64,000 nt of DNA from assembly GCA_028752905.1 (NCBI GenBank), contig JAQNBH010000014.1:18583250-18647249 (forward strand), given 5' to 3'. Of this stretch, positions 1 through 5,240 are shown piece after piece (position 1 is the stretch's first letter; each line of letters opens with the position of its first letter). The stretch is from Cladorhizidae sp. MBARI D1340-BT2. Lineage: Eukaryota; Porifera; Demospongiae; Poecilosclerida; Cladorhizidae. The translations under genes were made by a program, and so were the position numbers. The notes below the pieces were generated by a model. The model searched no databases. It was not told the origin of the DNA and saw only the letters and a program-made list of their open reading frames with translations.

Positions 1-71
1 TACATACTGTGTATATCTTGTGGTATAACTCACTCTATTCCAGTAGGATTCCACATTTTGTGTGTGCACAC
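1..71 (-). other. Candidate intron 5 donor side, running off the left edge
   Basis: After WAAYSH the minus strand reads CACAG|GTGTGC at 72/71. Beyond it the open frame gives unfamiliar residues and soon a TAG, while the family would continue towards the third catalytic block. A fifth intron starting at 71 is therefore likely, but its acceptor is outside the window. Confidence 0.5.
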
Positions 72-1008
72 CTGTGACTGTACGCAGCCCACTGATCCGA
101 ATGGATTATTGTTCCATTTGCAACATGAGACCGTATGATGGGGAGTAGTGTTGCAGCGTCTCTCCAGGGAACTATTTGCATGTAACCTGAAAATTTGTGT
201 TGAACAACTACATAGAATGGAGTGGAATTGTGTTGTTTCCAGCATACCCAGCGCACGAGTATGACTGGTGTCCACCAATCCAAACACCCATATGTCAGAG
301 GTTGGTGGCCAGCCCCTATGATGCTGTATCCACAATAATTATAATAATGATGCTATTCAAGAATGTAGTGTTGATTAACAATTAGAATGTGACAATTGAC
401 AACACACCTAGGCTTGTGACTGAATTGGGACTCATCAATTTGGAGGATGACTCCAGGCCCACCTAAGATTATTGGATAACTACAAAGGGCTGTAGAGCAA
501 ACTTCCCGCAACCACTGGTATACATTAATGGCAGTTGGTCGACTGCACCCGGCTTCACTTGCAGCAGCAGTAACTGGGTACTCTCTGGCCCACCAATATA
601 TCATAAGAAGCCAAGTTTGCAGAGTAAGCATTGACTTCGCAAAGAAGCTCCCTTCAATAATAATAAATATAAATAATATAATAATTATCTCTACTATATC
701 TAAAAATATCGATATAGACATACAAACATGCCGAATCGTCTTTACGGTTTTACACGCAGGACACCCCCATGCAAATCCATCTTTCAGGCTGGACTTCTTA
801 CGTCCAACCATAGTTACATTGCAACTGTACACCAAGATACAACACCAAACATGTTTATCATAATTATTATTATTATCCTATTAGTATTACTTTTTAGATA
901 TTTTTTCCCTTACATTCCACAAGTAACAGTACTTGCCAAAAGAGATTTGCTCCTAAAGTAGTCAATGACTTCCTTGTTTTCCCCAAATGCAGTAGGAGCA
1001 ATCGCCAT
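1..1008 (-). CDS. Merlin (IS1016/ISXO2-like) DDE transposase gene, multi-exon, 3' end off the window
   Basis: This gene encodes a cut-and-paste transposase of the Merlin superfamily. Read on the minus strand from an ATG at 1008-1006 (G at -3, G at +4), five exons are visible: 1008-914, 824-724, 651-404, 323-248 and 186-72. Exons 1-2 hold a zinc ribbon, with CGIC formed across the first splice and WGCPAC in exon 2. Exon 3 has a helix-turn-helix-like segment (YWWAREYPVTAAASEAG) and the first catalytic Asp in LQIDES. Exon 4 reads HHRGWPPTSDIWVFGLVD. Exon 5 carries the second Asp in IIHSDQWAAY. All five exons are free of stops, giving about 211 codons; the family is usually near 300 residues, so roughly 80-100 C-terminal residues, including the third catalytic residue, lie left of position 1. 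Family assignment is by motif memory. Exon boundaries 2/3 and 3/4 are less certain than 1/2 and 4/5. It could be a still-competent element or a host-adopted gene. Confidence 0.8.
187..247 (-). other. Intron 4 of the Merlin transposase gene (61 bp)
   Basis: On the minus strand it begins GTATGC and ends with the pyrimidine-rich acceptor ATTTTCAG. Splicing in phase 1 joins ...RALG to YMQIVPWRDAATLLPII, exactly the continuity expected in Merlin transposases. Without splicing the reading frame is lost. Together with intron 1 this makes a decay explanation unlikely. Confidence 0.82.
324..403 (-). other. Probable intron 3 of the Merlin transposase gene (about 80 bp)
   Basis: It separates SQFSHKP (exon 3) from HHRGWPPTSDIWVFG (exon 4), blocks that are nearly adjacent in family members. 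The 3' end is a good acceptor (GGATACAG). A donor GTTGTC at 403 gives a matching phase, whereas the stronger-looking GTGTGT at 407 would shift the frame. The interval includes an in-frame TAG and an AT-rich stretch with repeated ATT. The donor choice is uncertain by four bases. Confidence 0.6.
652..723 (-). other. Probable intron 2 or AT-rich in-frame insertion (72 bp)
   Basis: On the minus strand it starts GTATGTC and ends TTATTGAAG. It is almost pure A/T apart from a few G/C bases. It separates the zinc-ribbon end (KTVKTIR) from the conserved SFFAKSMLTLQTWLLM block. The length is divisible by three and the segment has no in-frame stop, so it could instead be translated as a hydrophobic insert. 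The family normally has only one or two residues between these blocks, which favours an intron. The exact boundary is a choice among nearby GT/AG pairs. Confidence 0.55.
825..913 (-). other. Intron 1 of the Merlin transposase gene (89 bp)
   Basis: On the minus strand the segment begins GTAAGG and ends TGTACAG. It is AT-rich, contains an in-frame TAA straight after the donor, an (ATA)n run, and a TACTAAT sequence that resembles a branch site. Joining the flanks keeps the frame (phase 2) and creates the Cys-Gly-Ile-Cys half of the family's zinc ribbon, which neither flank encodes alone. That is the best evidence that it is a true spliceosomal intron and not a random insertion. Confidence 0.8.
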
Positions 1009-1130
1009 CTCGCTCTGCTCTGTACATAGCGCGCGCATTTAAGATAAGTAGAGAAAAGTGCTTTTTAAAATATATACCGCAAAATTAATTGACGCGCACT
1101 GATTTTTCGACTCTGGAGTCTTACTCTTTA

Positions 1131-1463
1131 CATGATCCCCTGGCACTATTGTGTGGTCAGACTGTTGGGCAGCATACAATGACGTTAATCTCTTGCCTGC
1201 TGTACAAATTGAACAGAATGATTCACAGTCACAGCACTGTGAATCATTCTGTTCAATTTGTAAATCCAAGCGGAGTGCATACTAACCACAGAGAATCATA
1301 CTGGAATCGTGTAAAAGTTAAGATCAAGCGAATGAGAGGATGTCACCGCTCTCAACTCCCTTCTTATTTAGATGAGTTCATGTGGCGGGAAAGATATGGA
1401 AAAACAAATGAAGATGTTCTGCAAAACATTTACCATGACATTGCCCTCTGGTATCCGATGTAG
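1131..1463 (+). pseudogene. Merlin-like transposase C-terminal relic, frameshifted
   Basis: The plus strand encodes the second half of another Merlin transposase, oriented opposite to the gene at 1-1008. In frame 2, PGTIVWSDCWAAYN holds the second catalytic Asp (codon 1160-1162). In frame 3, from about 1230, HSTVNHSVQFVNPSGVHT is followed by the third catalytic block ESYWNR and the conserved C-terminus FMWRERYGKTNEDVL ... DIALWYP, ending in TAG at 1461-1463. The frame change falls at the palindrome 1203-1262. The first Asp and the whole N-terminal half are missing. The second-Asp context (WSDCWAAY) differs from that of the minus-strand gene (HSDQWAAY), so this looks like a different copy, not a displaced last exon, although the latter is not fully excluded. 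Confidence 0.75.
1203..1262. repeat. Perfect 27-bp inverted repeat with 6-bp loop
   Basis: Arms 1203-1229 and 1236-1262 are exact reverse complements around the spacer CACAGC. The right arm is ordinary transposase coding sequence (STVNHSVQFV region). The left arm is therefore an inverted extra copy of it. It sits where the reading frame changes, so it probably arose by a fold-back or template-switch event that inserted about 28 bases. Confidence 0.95.
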
Positions 1464-1733
1464 AAAGTAGCATTCACCATGATTTATCGAAAACTATAAT
1501 TAGAATTGTTGTATTTGTATTTGTATGATTTATTCAGTATGATTTATTCACTATAATTGTACTATAATTGTATTTGTACGAGTGACTTACTTTCTCGGAG
1601 GTGGCAGCGCGGCTCCACTGAATCGCGGACCTTCGCATTGCTTAATATAAATGCGTATATCGCTGAATCAGCATACTGTAATTGATCCCATCTGACTCCA
1701 ATCATTCGAGGGATTAGTAGACTGACTAACAAT
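1464..1733. other. Noncoding gap with small AT-rich tandem repeats
   Basis: No gene is recognised between the Merlin stop and the Gag relic. Short direct repeats lie at 1524-1536/1538-1550 (TATGATTTATTCA, period 14) and 1551-1561/1562-1572 (CTATAATTGTA, twice, exact). The rest (about 1580-1733) is unremarkable and may be 5' leader or Gag-coding sequence of the retroelement. No long terminal repeat could be recognised. Confidence 0.6.
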
Positions 1734-2207
1734 TTGAAGTATACCAAGGAATTCATGATGGAGATGTTCCAAGGTGTTCTTACCCTATATTACTCTGCCG
1801 AGATGTGCCACTCACTGAGAGGGAAGGATTTCAACAACATGCAACAAATCGTGGACGACATGGAAGCGGCTTGGGAATCCAGACCATACTCAGAGCGCTC
1901 AAAGATGCATAGGACAGTAGCCGAAAGGACGTTCAGCAACAGGAGACAGCAGTGGACCAGACCTAGAGATGCACAACCTACAGAAGGAACAGGTTGGTGC
2001 TTAACTAGGGGCGGGAGTGGGGGTGAGCTTGCTGGGTTGAGTGCCAAAGGGGTAGCCGGTGGTAGCCAGGATATCCCAGCCCTTTCTGAGAACCCATTGT
2101 GCTACTTTTGTAAACAGCCAGGGCACTATAAGAGAAATTGTCCCAAGTTGAAATCTAAACTGGGAAAGATCAACTCAGAATCAGAGTCTGTGGAAAATAG
2201 GCCTTAA
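1734..2207 (+). pseudogene. Gag C-terminal fragment with CCHC zinc knuckle
   Basis: This open segment encodes the nucleic-acid-binding end of a retroelement Gag. The key evidence is a CX2CX4HX4C knuckle at 2100-2141 (CYFCKQPGHYKRNC), preceded by a basic, Gly/Arg-rich stretch and an N-terminal part compatible with the end of a capsid-like region. The frame opens at a TTG, with no convincing Met start, so this is a fragment. It closes with TAA at 2205-2207. The protease frame begins at the last base of that stop in the -1 frame, an arrangement often seen at gag-pol junctions. Whether this is an original programmed shift or decay cannot be told. Confidence 0.75.
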
Positions 2208-2481
2208 TTAGGATAGGAACCATTGATGGTAGACCCTGTAGGTGTTTGATTGACATGGGTGCTAACCGAACAACTGTTCCTGCACGCTTTATCCAGCCTA
2301 TCAAGTTTACTGGGGTTGAGGAGAAAGCTGTGCTAGCAACTACTGTAATGGGATTGAAAGCCTTAGGACCGCTGAGGTTGATTTGAAGATAGATGGTATC
2401 ACCCATAATGGTAGTCTTTGTTATTGACAAGGATGCGTCTCATGTGTTATTGGGTACAGATCATCCTGTTGTTAAACATTG
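2207..2481 (+). pseudogene. Retropepsin-like aspartic protease relic
   Basis: The segment shows IRIGTIDGRPCRCLIDMGAN, where the family has the catalytic D-[ST]-G triad. Here the codons at 2252-2260 read Asp-Met-Gly. About 60 residues later comes VVFVIDKDASHVLLGTD, matching the conserved C-terminal flap/ILG block. The frame is broken by a TGA at 2384-2386 and shifts to another frame and back before about 2408. The substituted triad and the frame breaks make it inactive. Identity as the protease is supported by position directly after the zinc knuckle and by both motifs. Confidence 0.7.
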
Positions 2482-3207
2482 GATTACAAGGAAGAGCTGG
2501 CTGATGCTCCTGTGCCTATAGCGGCCATTACTAGGGCACAAAGCAAGGCACTGGAAGCACAAGATGCCACCGATGAGGTAGCAAGTGCTCAGTCTGGAGC
2601 TAAGGTTAAGCCCTTTTTGCATGAATAACCCAAAGCTACCAGTCCTCCTGCAGAGGAAGGAGTCAGCGCGAGCGCAGATGAGGTGGAAGAAGACTCTTCG
2701 GTCTTGGTTGAGGAAGTTGTCCTTAATGGGTTAGAGGGAGCTCAATCTAGTGACCAGCCAATTCCTGTGCTTTCCAAAAGCGAGGAAAAAGTTAGGAAGC
2801 TAGTTGCTCAGCAGGTGGAAGATGGTAGCCTGTCAGAGATGAGGAGTAAAGCTGAAAAGCAGGAAGATGGTTATTGTAGGGAGAATGGAGTACTAGTGCA
2901 TGTCAAGTTGGTAGATCCTCAAAAGGAGTTGTCTAGAACTGTCGTGCCATCTTGTAGAAGGAAAGAGGTGTTGGACATTGGGCACAGAGGGTTAGTTGGT
3001 GGACATTTTGCACACAATAAGATGCTTGCCATCCTATCTCACCACTTCACATGGCCTGGTATTAGGAAAGACATTAGGGCATACTGTAGTGCCTGCCCAG
3101 AATGTGAAAAGGCAGGGAGGCAGCTACAGCCTAGAGTACCCATGGTAGTTACACCAACCATATCAGAACCAAAGGATGGCCTGGGATCTCATAGGAAAAT
3201 TGGATAA
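2482..3207 (+). pseudogene. Acidic linker and integrase H2C2 zinc finger of the gypsy-like element
   Basis: One frame runs from 2482 with a single TAA at 2626-2628. It starts with a low-complexity acidic linker containing ITRAQSKAL, then AQQVEDGSLSEMR and ENGVLVHV, the usual lead-in to integrase. The zinc finger is HX6H (codons 2983 and 3004), then 29 residues, then CX2C (3094 and 3103), with WPGIRKDI between. This module helps integrase multimerise and bind element ends. The frame ends at 3205-3207, while the core continues in another frame with WDLIGKLD. No reverse transcriptase motifs (for example YXDD) are present between protease and this finger. Confidence 0.85.
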
Positions 3208-3400
3208 AACCTAACAAGGTCACAGGTATATCCTGACCATTATGTGTCTTGGGACCAGATATATACCCATATGCTATTCCTTTGAAACGGGTAGATGCTG
3301 AATCAGTAGCAGAGGGTTTAATGGAAGTAATCAGTCACACAGGCACTCCGGTTGAACTCTTGTCAGATCAAGGATCTGTTTTTCTGGGAAAGGTTATTAA
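3176..3400 (+). pseudogene. Integrase catalytic core, first part (first and second Asp)
   Basis: The first catalytic Asp lies in AWDLIG (codon 3185-3187, frame 2). After an in-frame TAA at 3212 comes HRYILTIMC; the reading then moves to frame 3 near 3262 with YPYAIPLKRVDAES. The second Asp is in ELLSDQGSVF (codon 3366-3368). The coding sequence stops at the TTAA at 3397-3400, where a piggyBac-like element is inserted. The core would join donor ends to target DNA, but the stop, two frameshifts and the insertion make it non-functional. Confidence 0.85.
3397..3400. repeat. TTAA target-site duplication, left copy
   Basis: This TTAA directly precedes the CCCTCTCACC end of the inserted element and matches the TTAA at 4298-4301. 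TTAA targeting is the hallmark of piggyBac transposases. Confidence 0.9.
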
Positions 3401-3414
3401 CCCTCTCACCGCTG
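3401..3414 (+). repeat. piggyBac-like terminal inverted repeat, left
   Basis: Fourteen bases, CCCTCTCACCGCTG, identical to the reverse complement of 4284-4297. The homology stops right after them. Confidence 0.92.
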
Positions 3415-3437
3415 ACTTTCCTGGAAATTTTTTCTAA

Positions 3438-3815
3438 ACTATACCAGCTACAAAAATAAATCATTATAAAATCAGCAATCCATTTATATCACTTGCAATT
3501 TTGTCATGTGATAGTACCATTATTTATAAACAATGTGTTCTCATCAGCTAAACACATTATTAACCACAATATATGAATATCATTATGCAAAATTCTCTTT
3601 CAATATCTAACATTTAATCAACAAAAAATGTTTATAATATATTTACTAACATTTAGTTAGCAATTAGTAAGCATTAGTCATAATAATTGAGGCATATAGC
3701 AGTATATAGCTGTGGGGTTTTGACAAAATTTGCTCATATGATTCTATAGCCTAGTATACAATGGTTTACTATAAATATTTATGTTATTGAAATTCAGCTA
3801 TTTGAGAAAGAACAT
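3438..3815. other. AT-rich noncoding interior of the piggyBac-like element
   Basis: I see no coding signal on either strand here. On the element's own (minus) strand it would be intron and 3' sequence; a TTTTTGTAG acceptor-like site lies at about 3450-3460 on that strand. The transposase catalytic domain that should follow exon 1 is missing. Confidence 0.6.
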
Positions 3816-3847
3816 TTAAATACAAATATGTAGATACTTTAACCAAC

Positions 3848-4097
3848 CTGAGAAGGCTTCCTGATCTATTTCATCATCACTAGAGAGCTGGTCATAGCAA
3901 AAGGAAGAATCCTGAGGGTCTAAAGTAGGGTCGACTACAGCGGCTAAAGAATTCACTGCTGCACGATCAGAACTTGCATTTCCAAGGTAGCCACATATTT
4001 CTTCACCTTCTTCTTCCTCTGACTCATCCTCAGAGAGAGCAAAATCCTCGCTAGAAACCAGGGAAAGTACTTTTTCAAGCCTTAAAAATCCACCCAT
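3848..4097 (-). pseudogene. Acidic N-terminal exon of a piggyBac-type transposase, catalytic part lost
   Basis: The minus-strand ORF (open from 4127, with a likelier Met at 4097, MGGFLRLEKV) is strongly acidic: SEDESEEEEGEE, then QLSSDDEIDQEAFSG. Acidic, Ser/Asp/Glu-rich N-termini are typical of piggyBac transposases and PGBD proteins. At 3848/3847 the minus strand reads TTCTCAG|GTTGGT, a good splice donor, and the ORF beyond it (WLKYLHICI) looks like intron read-through. So this is probably exon 1, retained when the rest was deleted. Assignment rests on composition and on its place inside a TTAA-flanked element, not on a catalytic motif. Confidence 0.6.
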
Positions 4098-4283
4098 TTT
4101 TAGGTCGCGAACCGTCGGTAGTTGCACGTACTTTTCGCTAACTAATTGGGCGTTCCCGGATGTGAGTTTTGGACATTATTAGAGTAAGAGTTGCTCTTTC
4201 CGGTGGTATGCAAATTATGACTAGGGAGTTAAGCGATCGATTTATTAGCGATTTTTAAAGTTCATTACGCCATATGGTGCTTA

Positions 4284-4297
4284 CAGCGGTGAGAGGG
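4284..4297 (-). repeat. piggyBac-like terminal inverted repeat, right
   Basis: CAGCGGTGAGAGGG, the exact inverse of the left terminal repeat, directly followed by TTAA. Confidence 0.92.
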
Positions 4298-4301
4298 TTA
4301 A
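4298..4301. repeat. TTAA target-site duplication, right copy
   Basis: Matches 3397-3400. It lies at the resumption of integrase coding sequence. Confidence 0.9.
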
Positions 4302-4565
4302 GGAGTTATGTAGGCTCTTGAATATTAAACAGATAAAGACCACAGCCTACCACCCCCAGACCAACGGGATACTAGAACGGTGGCATGGTTGTTTGAAGAG
4401 TATGATCGTAAGATCCAGGGCAAAGACCAAGAATGGGACAAATTCCTAAAGTATTGCTTGTTAGCATACAGAGCTCCCCCCCACACAGCCATAGGGTTTT
4501 CACCTTATGAATTAGTTCATGGTAAGAGCATGAGAGGTCCCTTTGAGGCAGTTATAGCGGGCTGA
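4302..4565 (+). pseudogene. Integrase catalytic core, second part (catalytic Glu)
   Basis: Coding sequence resumes right after the TTAA with NIKQIKTTAYHPQTNGILER, the conserved block around the catalytic Glu (codon 4375-4377). A one-base-type frameshift near 4390-4405 is followed by GKDQEWDKFLKYCLLAYRA and GFSPYELVHGKSMRGP, both standard landmarks downstream of the Glu in gypsy integrases. A TGA at 4563-4565 interrupts the frame, which otherwise continues into the next segment. Confidence 0.87.
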
Positions 4566-4910
4566 ATAGGTGAAGAAATCAGCGTTACCAGCACGGTTGA
4601 GTGGGTACAGGTATTGAGGGAGACTCTAGTAGCTCTACACGAAGTAGCTCATGCCAATGAGGCTATTGCAAATGAAAAATCCAAGAGAGCATATGATGCT
4701 AGATCCAAGGCCTGTAGCTTTGAGCCAGGGGATCTTGTGTTATGCCACACCCCTGAGCTCACGGGGAAATTGCATTCAATCTGGGATGGCCCCTATGTAG
4801 TGAGTGCTAAACTATCTAATCCAAGGCAAAAGATCTAGACATGTCACTGTGCATATCAATAGGTTAAAAGCTTGGAAGACCCCAACTGCCAACTTGTTCC
4901 GTGTTGTAGT
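4566..4910 (+). pseudogene. Integrase C-terminal region with GPY/F module
   Basis: The same frame as the upstream part continues past the TGA: a helical stretch (LVALHEVAHANEAIANEKSK), then FEPGDLVL and the GPY/F motif (WDGPYVV, GPY codons 4788-4796). The frame closes with TAG at 4836-4838. A neighbouring frame continues with HVTVHINRLKAW, the usual end of this module, up to the satellite. This region contacts DNA or chromatin in Ty3/gypsy integrases. Nothing resembling RT follows; the next bases are satellite. Confidence 0.82.
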
Positions 4911-5240
4911 CTCATAATTGCTGATGAAGGCGTGAGCATCTAGCCTTCATCTCATTATTGCTGAAGGAGAGAGCATCTAGTCTTCATCATTATTGCTGAT
5001 GAAGGTGAGAGCATCTAACCTTCATCTCATTATTGCTGATGAAGGTGAGAGCATTTAGCCTTCATCTCATTAATGCTGATGAAGGTGAGAGCATCTAGCC
5101 TTCATCTCATTATTGCTGATGAAGGCGTGAGCATCTAGCCTTCATCTCATTATTGCTGATGAAGGAGAGAGCATCTATTCTTCATCTCATTATTGCTGAT
5201 GAAGGTGAGTGCATCTAGCCTTCATCTCATTATTGCTGAT
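4911..5240. repeat. Array edge segment, same variant order as interior blocks
   Basis: The first monomers (CTCATAATTG type, 37-bp, 38-bp lacking CT, TAACC, ATTTAGCC, ATTAATG, TATTC, GTGAGTGC) follow the same order as the interior segment starting at 7947 (offset 3036) and its other copies. The array edge is therefore a cut through an ordinary block, not a zone of decayed monomers. Confidence 0.85.

Larger units (their letters stand above)
3401..4297 (-). mobile_element. Non-autonomous piggyBac-like transposon (897 bp)
   Basis: The element begins CCCTCTCACCGCTG (3401-3414) and ends with the exact reverse complement (4284-4297), flanked by TTAA on both sides. Its inside is AT-rich and noncoding except for one acidic ORF near the right end on the minus strand, which resembles the first exon of a piggyBac transposase. 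The catalytic DDD domain is absent, so it would depend on a transposase supplied in trans. It interrupts the integrase core of the host retroelement; ignoring the insertion and one TTAA, the second Asp and the Glu are separated by exactly 35 codons, the normal D35E spacing. It therefore inserted precisely, after the retroelement was in place. Confidence 0.9.
1734..4910 (+). mobile_element. Decayed Ty3/gypsy-like retroelement, Gag-protease-integrase, interrupted by piggyBac
   Basis: The recognisable order on the plus strand is Gag zinc knuckle, aspartic protease, acidic linker with ITRAQSK, integrase H2C2 finger, integrase core and GPY/F module. No reverse transcriptase or RNase H motif lies between protease and integrase. 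There are several frameshifts and at least three in-frame stops (2626, 3212, 4563), so the element cannot be expressed as a polyprotein. An 897-bp DNA transposon sits inside the integrase core. The 3' part, and any RT-RNase H downstream, is cut off by the satellite at about 4906-4911. No terminal repeats were found. Classification rests on the D,D35E integrase, the GPY motif and the CCHC knuckle. Confidence 0.85.

Noticed and set aside
652..723. A transmembrane segment in the transposase
   Set aside because: The hydrophobic Ile/Phe run is the translation of an AT-rich stretch that family members lack; an intron or microsatellite is more likely.
528..961. Plus-strand open frames over 528-863 and 728-961
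   Set aside because: They are antisense to the Merlin exons and to AT-rich introns, and show no recognisable motif.
1039..1269. A minus-strand protein gene of 76 residues
   Set aside because: It lies across the palindrome and opposite the plus-strand Merlin relic; its composition is explained by that relic.
1601..1625. A tRNA primer-binding site (TGGCAGCGCGG near 1602)
   Set aside because: It begins TGG as such sites do, but I could not match it to a tRNA 3' end and no preceding long terminal repeat could be found.
1790..2430. Minus-strand open frames at 1790-2047 and 2170-2430
   Set aside because: They are shadows of the Gag and protease coding sequence on the plus strand.
2482..2680. A reverse transcriptase remnant between protease and integrase
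   Set aside because: The stretch is a low-complexity Glu/Ala/Ser-rich linker without any RT motif.
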